NCBI GenBank assembly: GCA_017523925.1
Contig: JAFWVQ010000020.1
Coordinates: 1 to 64,000 of the forward strand
Origin: Clostridia bacterium
GTDB taxonomy: Bacteria; Bacillota; Clostridia; Christensenellales; CAG-138
DNA: 64,000 nucleotides
Direction of reading: 5' to 3'
Shown: positions 42,980-50,935 of the stretch, in pieces
How the letters are laid out: each line of letters opens with the position of its first letter
How positions within the stretch are numbered: position 1 is the stretch's first letter
Made by a program: the position numbers and the translations under genes
Notes under the pieces: generated by a model
Told to the model about the DNA's origin: nothing
Databases searched by the model: none
What the model saw: only the letters and a program-made list of their open reading frames with translations

Positions 42980-43909
42980 ATGTTCGGATCCAAAAGCTGC
43001 TTCCTCGGCTTTGATATCGGGGGCACCAAGATCGCTTGCGGTCTCTTGAATGAAGAATATGCCGTGATGGACAAGCTCAGCTGCGCTTTTGAGCCGCTCG
43101 GCGAGGGCGGCATCGCACAAAGCATGCTTGAACTTGCTAAAAAGCTTTGTTCAAAAGCCGGGATCGGCATGGAAAGCATCCGCGCCGTCGGAGTATGCAT
43201 CCCCGGCAGCGTGGATACCGAGCGAGGCATCGTGATCGACGCATACAATCTTTCGCTCCATGACTCGAATTTTCGCGAGACCGTTGAAAAGCGCTTCCAT
43301 ATAAAGACGGCGCTGCTCAACGATGCCGACGCCGCAGCGCTTGCGGAAGCAAGGATAGGCGCACTAAGCGCGGTGAAAAACTCCATGCTCGTTACGATCG
43401 GCACCGGCATTGGCGTGGGGATCATCCTCGGCGGAAATCTCTTTCACGGAGGGCGCGGTCTTGGCGTTGAAGCAGGGCATGCGGTTATGGATATTCACGG
43501 CGATGAATGCACCTGCGGCAGATTCGGCTGTGTTGAAACGCTTTGCTCCGCGTCTTGGCTGCAAAGTAAGGCAAAAGCGGCGCTTGGGCAGGATGCGTCC
43601 ATCCCGATGCTCGTAAAGCTTGCCAAGGCCGGTGACCCCGTCTGCGCCGCTATTTGGAACGAATTTGCCTTCAACCTCGGAAACGCGCTCGCCTCTTATG
43701 TGAATATTCTCGATCCCGAGATGATAGCGCTCGGCGGCGGAGTTTCGGGCGTGGGCGAATTCCTGCTGAGCTCCATTCGCGATCACGTGGACAAGGGCTC
43801 TTTTTTCAGGCCTCAAACGCCCGTCGTTATCGCTTCGCTCGGCAACGACGCGGGGCTTGCCGGCGCGTGCATCTATGCTGATGAACAGCAGCGGAATTGC
43901 GAACAATGA
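42980..43909 (+). CDS. ROK-family sugar kinase
   Basis: 309 residues. The ATP loop DIGGTKIACGLL, the LNDADAAALAEA stretch with the catalytic aspartate, TIGTGIGVGIILGG, and the zinc motif CTCGRFGCVE are all intact. ROK kinases phosphorylate glucose, mannose or N-acetylated sugars. No DNA-binding domain precedes the kinase, so it is an enzyme rather than a repressor. GGGAGG is 7 bases before the ATG at 42980; the gap from the HAD gene is only 4 bp. Confidence 0.9.
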   Translation: MFGSKSCFLGFDIGGTKIACGLLNEEYAVMDKLSCAFEPLGEGGIAQSMLELAKKLCSKAGIGMESIRAVGVCIPGSVDTERGIVIDAYNLSLHDSNFRETVEKRFHIKTALLNDADAAALAEARIGALSAVKNSMLVTIGTGIGVGIILGGNLFHGGRGLGVEAGHAVMDIHGDECTCGRFGCVETLCSASWLQSKAKAALGQDASIPMLVKLAKAGDPVCAAIWNEFAFNLGNALASYVNILDPEMIALGGGVSGVGEFLLSSIRDHVDKGSFFRPQTPVVIASLGNDAGLAGACIYADEQQRNCEQ

Positions 43910-43966
43910 TGAATAATCAATGAACATTAAACGATCAACAACAATCACGCTAAGGAGGAAAAACAA

Positions 43967-44692
43967 ATGTCAATAATGTGTGCGGTCTTTGTGCCGGACG
44001 GTATCGTGATGGCGGCCGACAGCCGACAAACAGTCGGGATAACGCCTGTGGCGCGGCCTCAGCAGAGCGCGCAGTCGGGAGAGCCAACCGTGCTCAACCG
44101 AATGAATTCTCCCAATCAGACGCCTGTGCAGATGCTTGCGCAGAGCGATAACGCGCAGAAGATCATGCTTCTCAGCAAGGTCAAGGTAGGCATCTCGGCC
44201 TGCGGGATCGGCATTCTGAAAGGGAAGACCGTTTCGGACTTCATACGCTCCTTCGAGATCGAGTGCGTTCGAGCAGGCGACACCGTTACGGACGTTGCAA
44301 ACAAGCTCCAGACCTATGCCATGGAGTTCTTCCCGCAGGTCAATTTCTTCGTTTGCGGCTACGAGGAGGATGAGGCCTTCGTTTACAGCGTAAACAAGCA
44401 GATCAAGCGAAACAACGTTGAAAACGGCAAGCCGCGCTATGCTTCCGTTTGGTCGGGCGAACAGGCGGCGATCACCAAGCTTTTGAACGGGAACCCGCCC
44501 ATGCTCGTGAATCACGTGCTGATGCCACTTAAGGACGCAGTTGATTTTTCTGAGTTTCTTATCGACCTAACCATAAAGGCTCAGCGCTTTGAGATGAAGG
44601 TCGCAACCTGCGGCGGCGATATAGATCTGCTTGTGCTCACCAAGGACGAGAGCTTTTGGTATCGTCATAAGATCTTCAAACCCGGAAGATAA
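43967..44692 (+). CDS. Proteasome-like Ntn-hydrolase family protein
   Basis: 241 residues. The N-terminus MSIMCAVFVPDGIVMAADSR matches the start of proteasome beta-type subunits, including the aspartate-containing AADSR and a lysine in AQKIMLL. The usual Thr1 is absent; after Met removal, Ser2 or Cys5 would be nearest to that position. Residues about 22-60 look like an inserted Pro/Gln/Ser loop. It is neither HslV (about 175 aa, with HslU) nor the actinobacterial 20S type. AAGGAGG supports the start. Substrate unknown. Confidence 0.65.
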   Translation: MSIMCAVFVPDGIVMAADSRQTVGITPVARPQQSAQSGEPTVLNRMNSPNQTPVQMLAQSDNAQKIMLLSKVKVGISACGIGILKGKTVSDFIRSFEIECVRAGDTVTDVANKLQTYAMEFFPQVNFFVCGYEEDEAFVYSVNKQIKRNNVENGKPRYASVWSGEQAAITKLLNGNPPMLVNHVLMPLKDAVDFSEFLIDLTIKAQRFEMKVATCGGDIDLLVLTKDESFWYRHKIFKPGR

Positions 44693-44725
44693 CGGGCAGC
44701 AGCTAAAAATCCCGTCATAAAACAG

Positions 44726-44762
44726 CCTTTCATGCGTAAACTGTTGCATGAAAGGTTTTTTT
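44726..44762 (+). terminator. Strong terminator between the proteasome-like and flippase genes
   Basis: CCTTTCATGC (44726-44735) pairs perfectly with GCATGAAAGG (44746-44755), followed by seven T. It also contains an in-frame ATG of the downstream gene at 44748. Confidence 0.88.
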
Positions 44763-44822
44763 ATCGGAAAATCGAAGGATCCTCTCAACGCAGCCAACGC
44801 AAGGTACGGCGCACGCTTTTCT

Positions 44823-46205
44823 ATGCGTAACGGCGCAAAGAAGCGCGTGCTTATTCTCTCAAGCTCAAATCTAACTTTGCAGCTCCTCGGCTTTGTTTAT
44901 CGAATGATGCTTTCGCGCCTTGCGGGCAGCGAAGCGCTCGGTCTGCAGTCGCTCGTTATGCAGATCTATTCGATAATAGTTTCAGTATGCATTTCCGGGC
45001 TCAACGTAGCCGTGATGACGCTTGCGGCAAGGCTCATGGGGAACTCGATAAGAATAAGAACGCTCACGCGCTCGGCGCTCATGCTGTTCGCATTGCTTTT
45101 CACCGCAGCTTCACTCCCGATATTCGTTTTTCGAGCTCAAGTTGCCGCAAAGCTTATCGGCGACCCGGAGGCGCAGACGGCAGTGGTGCTCGTGCTTGCC
45201 TGCATACTGCTCACCGGCATTGAGAACGTGCTGAAATCGGTGCATCTCGGCAGCGGGTTGGTCAAGCGACCGGCCATTTCGGAGCTTATCGAGCAGAGCA
45301 TAAGGTATCTGTTCGTTTTTCTCCTTTTAAAAACGGTTTCGGACGGCAGCGATCACCGCATAGCGGCGCTGATCATGCTCGGGATGCTGATGAGCGAATT
45401 CTTCAGCGTTTCGTTTCTTTCGATCTCGTTCAAAAAAAGCTTTCCATTGATTAAAAAACACGATATAGTTTTCGCCCCAAACAGCGAGAGCAGGCATGCG
45501 ATCGGCGAGCTGATCGGGATACTCCTTCCTGCCGGACTGACGAGCGTTGCCGGAACGGTATTTGCCTCCGCCGCATCCCTGATGCTCCCTTCTCGATTGA
45601 TGCTAGCCGGCTACTCGAGGCAGCAGGCGCTTTCCGCGATCGGCACTCTCGGCACCGTAGCCGTTCCGCTCGTTTTTCTTCCCATAGCGTTCGCGGGCGC
45701 GGTTTCGACCGTGGCGCTTCCTGCCGTTTCAGAGGCATACTCTCGCGGCGATACATCTCGCGTTCGAAGCATCGCAATAAGGAGCATCGGTGCCGCCGCT
45801 GCGGCGTTCGTGCTGTTCGATCTGCCCATGCTGCCCTTCTTCGGAAAGCTTTGCGCCGTGCTGTTTGGAAAAGTTCCAACTGCGCTCTGCTTCGTGCTTC
45901 TCAGCATAAAGGCCGGCGTCATCTTCATGCAAATGGCAGCTTCCGCCGTGCTGAACGGCATGATGAAGCAGAAGAGCGTGCTGTATCTTGCGATTTTCGG
46001 CGAGATCAGCCAGCTTGTGATGATCTATACGCTCGCAGCACTGCCGCAGCTTCATATCTACGGCTATCTGATATCCATGGCAATAGGAGAAGGTGCAAGG
46101 CTTATCGCTTCGCTAGTTTATCTCCACGGCTGCATGCGCTCTTCCACAGGTCGCAAACTGCTTCCTTCAAATACAAAACAGAGCCCGAACTGCGAGCTCT
46201 GCTGA
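44823..46205 (+). CDS. SpoVB/MurJ-like lipid flippase (MATE/MOP superfamily)
   Basis: About 460 residues with some 13-14 membrane segments and the polysaccharide/lipid-II flippase pattern (RMMLSRLAGSEALGLQSLVMQ near the N-terminus, then VAVMTLAARLMG). It resembles stage V sporulation protein B and YtgP-type flippases that move lipid-linked cell-wall precursors or polysaccharide units outward. The start is uncertain: the ATG at 44748 lies inside a terminator stem, so ATG 44823 is preferred although its RBS is poor. Convergent with the U32 gene. Confidence 0.85.
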   Translation: MRNGAKKRVLILSSSNLTLQLLGFVYRMMLSRLAGSEALGLQSLVMQIYSIIVSVCISGLNVAVMTLAARLMGNSIRIRTLTRSALMLFALLFTAASLPIFVFRAQVAAKLIGDPEAQTAVVLVLACILLTGIENVLKSVHLGSGLVKRPAISELIEQSIRYLFVFLLLKTVSDGSDHRIAALIMLGMLMSEFFSVSFLSISFKKSFPLIKKHDIVFAPNSESRHAIGELIGILLPAGLTSVAGTVFASAASLMLPSRLMLAGYSRQQALSAIGTLGTVAVPLVFLPIAFAGAVSTVALPAVSEAYSRGDTSRVRSIAIRSIGAAAAAFVLFDLPMLPFFGKLCAVLFGKVPTALCFVLLSIKAGVIFMQMAASAVLNGMMKQKSVLYLAIFGEISQLVMIYTLAALPQLHIYGYLISMAIGEGARLIASLVYLHGCMRSSTGRKLLPSNTKQSPNCELC

Positions 46206-46228
46206 AAACCTTTATGCTGCTGTGACAA

Positions 46229-46270
46229 GGTCAGGTTAATGGTCAAGTAAAGGGTCAGGTCAAGGGTCAT
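46229..46270. repeat. Degenerate tandem 6-mer repeat (GGTCAR, about 7 units)
   Basis: GGTCAG GTTAAT GGTCAA GTAAAG GGTCAG GTCAAG GGTCAT run in register between the flippase and U32 genes, the last unit overlapping the U32 stop codon. Two units are decayed. Confidence 0.7.
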
Positions 46271-47493
46271 GTGTCGGACGATTGCCGGAGGATGTCTCCG
46301 GGCTTAAGAGGCTCACCGCAGCCGATGAACAGCCTCTCGCAGGGATGCGGAGCGCCAGTCACGACTTCGCCTTCTTCGTTTCGGATGCCGCGTACGGTGA
46401 AGCTTCTCGAAACGTCGCCGGGGGAGAGGATGGATAGCACGTCGCCGTCAAAGAAGCGGTTGCGCTGCTCGATATGCGCGATCTTCGTTTCCGCGTTATA
46501 ATCAAGCACAACGGCGGAGATTCGGTAGTCCTGAATATAGCCGCCGGAATCCTCGGCCATAAGCTCTGCACCGTCATCGAGCATGAAGCCTGTGGTGTAG
46601 GGGCGGTGGCTGATGCGGTTCAGCTCATCAAGAACTATGCCCATGTCCGCTCCGTCGAGCGCCATGCGATAGGCGTTCACAACGGTCGCAACATAGAGGA
46701 TGGACTTCATCCTTCCCTCGATCTTTAGACTGATTATACCCGAGTCGATCAGCTCATTCAGATGCTCCGCCATGCACATATCGCGCGAATTCATGATGAA
46801 GCTGCCTTCCTTTTCGGAGATCAGCGTGAAATACTCGCCGTTCGAGCCAAGCTCGCGCACCTCGTAGCTCCATCGGCAGGGCTGAACGCATTCACCCCTG
46901 TTGCTGTCGCGTCCGGCGATATAGTTGCTGAGAAGACAGCGGCCCGAATAGCTGACGCACATTGCGCCGTGAACGAAAGCCTCAAGCTCAAGGGAAGCGG
47001 GAAGCTTTTCGCGCATGGTCCTTATCTCGGACAGGGTCAGCTCCCTTGCAAGAACGATCCTTTCGATGCCCTGTTCATGCCAGAATAGAGCGGCCTCGGA
47101 GTTAAGCGTGTTTGCCTGAGTGCTGAGATGCAGCGCAAGCTTCGGCGCAACTCGCTTTGCTATGCGCACAACGGAGGGATCGTTGATGATAAGAGCATCC
47201 ACGCCGGCATCCTCGAGCGCTTTGAGCGTTTCGGGGAGCGATTCAAGCTCGCTGTCACGCATGAAGGCGTTGACCGTTACGTAGATCTTTACGCCGCGTT
47301 CATGCGCGTATGAAACGGCTTCGCGCACCTCGTCGAGCGTGAAGTTATCGGCCATATTCCGCAGCGAAAAAGCGGTCGTACCAAGGTAGACCGCATCAGC
47401 TCCGAAATGGATCGCGGTGATGAGCCTTTCCATATTGCCGGCGGGGGCAAGCAGCTCAACGCGTTTATTCGATTTAACTTTCGGATCAGACAT
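46267..47493 (-). CDS. U32-family peptidase-like protein (tRNA/rRNA hydroxylation type)
   Basis: 408 residues. Family marks are ELLAPAGNMERLITAIHFGADAVYLG at the start, EAFVHGAMCVSYSGRCLLSNY and the second cysteine pair GECVQPCRW. U32 proteins such as RlhA and TrhP are now known to hydroxylate rRNA or tRNA, using prephenate-derived chemistry and an iron-sulfur cluster, rather than cleave peptides. The C-terminus adds a beta-rich domain with GDVLSILSPGD. It is the last gene of the minus-strand run and starts 14 bp after the isochorismatase. Confidence 0.9.
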   Translation of the reverse strand: MSDPKVKSNKRVELLAPAGNMERLITAIHFGADAVYLGTTAFSLRNMADNFTLDEVREAVSYAHERGVKIYVTVNAFMRDSELESLPETLKALEDAGVDALIINDPSVVRIAKRVAPKLALHLSTQANTLNSEAALFWHEQGIERIVLARELTLSEIRTMREKLPASLELEAFVHGAMCVSYSGRCLLSNYIAGRDSNRGECVQPCRWSYEVRELGSNGEYFTLISEKEGSFIMNSRDMCMAEHLNELIDSGIISLKIEGRMKSILYVATVVNAYRMALDGADMGIVLDELNRISHRPYTTGFMLDDGAELMAEDSGGYIQDYRISAVVLDYNAETKIAHIEQRNRFFDGDVLSILSPGDVSRSFTVRGIRNEEGEVVTGAPHPCERLFIGCGEPLKPGDILRQSSDT

Positions 47494-47507
47494 AGTCCTT
47501 CAAAGCA

Positions 47508-48032
47508 TCAGAGCAGATTTATCTGGCAGCTAGCAAGCGTTTTGAGCGCGGCTTCATGCAGCTCCGGCGTAACTCCCGCACAGCAGGCGGGATCCACGCT
47601 TATCTCGGCTTCGGGGAAGAAGGTCTTAAGAAGCAGTGCGTTTGAAACCACGCAGATATCGGTGCAGAGCCCGATCAGCTCGATCGAGAGCGCTTCGCCG
47701 CGAGCGGCCTGTGCTATATCTATCGCAAGCTGAATCGATCCAAACGAGGGCTTTCTAATCGAAACATACTGTCTGCCCTTAAGCGCGTCGGCGATCCGTT
47801 CATCGAGCTGCCAGCCGTCCGAATCCACAATGCAGTGAGGGACCGGAAGCTTCTTGCCCTCCGCAGTTTCAAGATAATTACCGTAATGAGTGTCGAAGGT
47901 AACGAAGATATCGCCTTCGAAGCACTCTATCTTTTTCACAGCCGCAGGAATGATGGAAACGGCCTCGGCAGTGCCGAGCGCGCCGTCCACAAAATCCTTC
48001 TGCATATCCACGACCACAAGAATCTTTTTCAT
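47508..48032 (-). CDS. Isochorismatase-family cysteine hydrolase
   Basis: 174 residues. The triad is visible: Asp in VVDMQKDF, Lys in RKPSFGS and Cys in CTDICVVSNAL. Compact members of this size are nicotinamidases, N-carbamoyl hydrolases or unknown amidases; this sequence lacks clear nicotinamidase zinc ligands beyond DTH in TFDTHYGN. The ATG at 48032 is preceded by GGAGG. It starts 53 bp after the DUF2461 gene ends. Confidence 0.88.
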   Translation of the reverse strand: MKKILVVVDMQKDFVDGALGTAEAVSIIPAAVKKIECFEGDIFVTFDTHYGNYLETAEGKKLPVPHCIVDSDGWQLDERIADALKGRQYVSIRKPSFGSIQLAIDIAQAARGEALSIELIGLCTDICVVSNALLLKTFFPEAEISVDPACCAGVTPELHEAALKTLASCQINLL

Positions 48033-48085
48033 ATTGCCTCCATTATAAGTCGTTTTCACTTTTCACTTTTCAGCTCTCGGTCTAT

Positions 48086-48787
48086 TCAGTTTTCCTCGTT
48101 CGTTTCGGAAACGGTGCTCTGCACGGAGCGAATAAGCTCGTACATCGGCTTCATCAGCTTCATCTCGGCCTTGAGCCTTGCAAGGATATCCGATGGTTCG
48201 ATCAGATCCATAACGCCCGAAAAGCGCTTGCCCCAACCGAAATATTTTACGTTTAGGTATGGCTTCAGCTCCTCCGGCACGTCGGGAAAGCGGTCACGCT
48301 TATAGCGCTCTGCATCGAGGAAATAACCCTGCTTTTCAAGCTTGCGTGCAAGCTTCAAAAAACCCTGCGGATCAGATAAAACGCGCTTTCTGTATGCGTT
48401 CATGAACTCGCTCGATGAGGAATAGAGCCCAAAGCCATACGAATAGCCCTCCGGTGTGATCTCGAAATAGATCATGCTGCTTTCGCTGATGCGCGTCTTG
48501 GGGTAGCGAAAGCCGATCCACATATGGTTTCTAAAGGGTGATTTATCGTAGGTGAAGCGCGTGTCGCGCCGGATCCTCGAAACGCTCGTGTTTATATTGG
48601 GATTGAAATTCGGATCTACCGCAAGCGCATCCTCCATAAGCTCCGAAGCAAGAAGGCGCATGGGGTCGCGGACGAAGCGCTCGTAGCGACCCCTGTTTTC
48701 ATTGAACCATTCAACGTTGTTGTTGAAGGCGATCTCAAACAGAAACTCAAAGGTTTCCCTGTAAAACCCGTTAAAACTCATATCCAC
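48086..48787 (-). CDS. DUF2461-family protein
   Basis: 233 residues of the DUF2461/TIGR02453 family: WFNENRGRYERFVRDPMRLL near the N-terminus, RIRRDTRFTYDKSPFRNHMWIGF in the middle, and a late YFGWGKRF. Widely conserved, function unknown. The start may be GTG 48787 or ATG 48781; a GGTGATC site supports the former. It follows mltG by 12 bp. Confidence 0.85.
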   Translation of the reverse strand: MDMSFNGFYRETFEFLFEIAFNNNVEWFNENRGRYERFVRDPMRLLASELMEDALAVDPNFNPNINTSVSRIRRDTRFTYDKSPFRNHMWIGFRYPKTRISESSMIYFEITPEGYSYGFGLYSSSSEFMNAYRKRVLSDPQGFLKLARKLEKQGYFLDAERYKRDRFPDVPEELKPYLNVKYFGWGKRFSGVMDLIEPSDILARLKAEMKLMKPMYELIRSVQSTVSETNEEN

Positions 48788-48799
48788 GAACTATTCAGA

Positions 48800-50458
48800 T
48801 CACCACAGCGGACTGTACATTGCAACGTTTGCAAGATGCTCCTCAAGGGTCTTTGCAAACACGAGCTCGCCGGTCTGAGGATCCTTAAGGCAGAAGTAGA
48901 GGAAGGCATCCTGAACGAATTCTTCATCGGGATAGAGCACGGCGCTCAGCGCGCTGTCTCCGGGGTTGGAAACGGGGCCTATCGGCAAGCCGTAGTTGAT
49001 ATGGGTGTTGTACCCGGACGGCGTGGCAAGCTGCTCCTCGGTCAGATGAAGCGAGCCGGTCTTGAGTACGTATTCGATGGTCGCATCCGATTCAAGCATC
49101 ATGTCGCGCTCCATACGGTTTTTGAAAACTGCGGAAACGCGGGAGAAATCGCGCTTGATGCGCGCTTCCTTCTCAACGGTGGAAGCAAGGGTCACGACCT
49201 CATACATCGAAAGGCCGATAGTCTTTGCGCGTGCCGTGTAGATTGGTCCCCAGATCTGGCCGAAACGGGAAAGCATCTTGTCGATTATGGTCTCCTCGGT
49301 CGCGTCAACGTAGATCTCATAGGTAGCGGGGAAGAGGAAGCCCTCAAGTTTGTACTTCCTTTCGCCGGTCTCGTCGTCCGGTATGTCCTTGATGAATGGG
49401 TGATCGGCAACAAATGCTTCGCCGGTCACGCAGAGCTCAAGGAAACGATCGGGGCTTGAAAGAATGCCGTCCGCAACGAGCTTTGCCGCCATCGCTTCGA
49501 TGGTCATACCCTCGGCAACCTGGAGGTTTCTCACCTCGCGCGGAGGCATGCCTCGGCAGATGGTGTCCACGATATCGGGAATGCTCATATTCTTAGAAAG
49601 CACGTAGGTGCCGGCCTGAAGCCTGCTCGATTTGCCGATAAAGTCAACGTACACCTTGAAAACGGCCTTGTTTGATATCAGACCCTCCTCGCCCTCACCG
49701 CAAGCCTCATAGAGCACCTTTGCGATAGCGGAGGCGCCGCTGCCCGGCTCGATGTTTATCACGATGGGCGTTGGGTCGTTGGGATCCACCGGCATGATAT
49801 ACTTCTGATAAAGCTTGTTTCCGACCTTTGTAACAAGGGTGTAAACTATTAATATCGAAGCCGCAAGAATGATCGGTATGCGCAGGATCGACCATACCTT
49901 CCAGAAGATGCGAACACCCTTCTGCAGATTCTCCTTCGCATCGGCCCTTTCGCGTATCTCGGCCTCGGTTTTGAAATACCTGTGGCCGTGCAGATCGTCG
50001 AACTCAGGGTCATCTGGGTCGATGATCTCGGTGGAGGAAGTCTTCTTGCGCGAATACAGCTTTTTCGCCGAAACAGGCTTCTTGCTGCGCGCAGAAAAGA
50101 TGCTGCTCTCCTTTTCCGAGGAAAGCTTGCCGTCAAAATACTCGTTCATATCGGCATAGATATCATCCTCGGGCTCCAATGCACCGGCATCCGATTCAAT
50201 GGAATGCGCGGAAGAAGCAAGCTCCCTGTGCGCTTCGTGGGAAGGCGGCAGCTCCTTGCTGTCCGAGTTTTCGCTTGACGTTTTGCGCCCTAGCGCACCG
50301 CCGAAGAAGTCGTTCACGCGGCCGCGAATGCTCTGCAAGCTGCTGTCGCCGACAGCGGCAGGTTCCGCAGGCTCGACAGCCGCATTATTCTTATAACTCG
50401 CGGGCTGCAGCTTCTGCACTGCAAGACGCATTTTCTCAAGAATCTCGTTAAATTTCAT
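48800..50458 (-). CDS. mltG: Endolytic murein transglycosylase MltG (YceG-like)
   Basis: 552 residues. A long disordered cytoplasmic N-terminus (about 1-180), one membrane helix (IPIILAASILIVYTLV), a LysM-like region and the YceG catalytic domain with EGFLFPATYEIY, ASTVEKEARIKRDF (catalytic Glu) and ATIEYVL, NTHINYGLPIGPVSNPG. It cuts nascent glycan strands at the septum and membrane. The N-terminal tail is longer than usual. ATG 50458 has AAAGGGGG upstream. Confidence 0.92.
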   Translation of the reverse strand: MKFNEILEKMRLAVQKLQPASYKNNAAVEPAEPAAVGDSSLQSIRGRVNDFFGGALGRKTSSENSDSKELPPSHEAHRELASSAHSIESDAGALEPEDDIYADMNEYFDGKLSSEKESSIFSARSKKPVSAKKLYSRKKTSSTEIIDPDDPEFDDLHGHRYFKTEAEIRERADAKENLQKGVRIFWKVWSILRIPIILAASILIVYTLVTKVGNKLYQKYIMPVDPNDPTPIVINIEPGSGASAIAKVLYEACGEGEEGLISNKAVFKVYVDFIGKSSRLQAGTYVLSKNMSIPDIVDTICRGMPPREVRNLQVAEGMTIEAMAAKLVADGILSSPDRFLELCVTGEAFVADHPFIKDIPDDETGERKYKLEGFLFPATYEIYVDATEETIIDKMLSRFGQIWGPIYTARAKTIGLSMYEVVTLASTVEKEARIKRDFSRVSAVFKNRMERDMMLESDATIEYVLKTGSLHLTEEQLATPSGYNTHINYGLPIGPVSNPGDSALSAVLYPDEEFVQDAFLYFCLKDPQTGELVFAKTLEEHLANVAMYSPLW

Positions 50459-50536
50459 AGTTCCCCCTTTGGGACGGGCATTGAAACTCAAAAGCCCTTG
50501 TTATTTATGTTCAAATCTCGCTTCGTGAATGCTCGA

Positions 50537-50914
50537 TCAGTCATCAAGCAGTCCAAGGTCCGCATCCACAGCCAATGCAAGCCTTTTATAGATCGCGGCA
50601 AGCATGTTGTTCAGACGATACTGGGCGAACAGGTATTCGCTCGCGGCAGGATCGAGCTGCAAAAGCTCTCCGAGACGCTGCAGCTTGAACAGCTCCGCCT
50701 CGTCCGCGCTTCCAGATACCGATGCAGCCTGAAGCCTCGTTTGAAGCGTGCGGTATTCGTTAAGAAGGATCCTTGTGGATTCCTTAGCAAAGGCGGCTTC
50801 GCGCGCTCTTGAAAACTCGGCATATTCCTCGCTTGCCTTCAATAGCGCAGCAAGCTCCTCAGATTTTTCGGAAATAGGTTTACTTAGCTCCTTATCCATA
50901 CATATAACGGCCAT
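50537..50914 (-). CDS. YlbF/YmcA-family protein
   Basis: 125 residues, all-helical and charged, with the family centre LLNEYRTLQTRLQAASVSG and YLFAQYRLNNMLAAIYKRL. In Bacillus, YlbF, YmcA and YaaT form an iron-sulfur complex that helps RNase Y mature mRNAs and controls development. Its place next to RNase J fits an RNA-decay role. The exact start is uncertain (50914 or the Met six codons later). Confidence 0.8.
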   Translation of the reverse strand: MAVICMDKELSKPISEKSEELAALLKASEEYAEFSRAREAAFAKESTRILLNEYRTLQTRLQAASVSGSADEAELFKLQRLGELLQLDPAASEYLFAQYRLNNMLAAIYKRLALAVDADLGLLDD

Positions 50915-50935
50915 ATCGCCGTAAAGGTTTATCGA

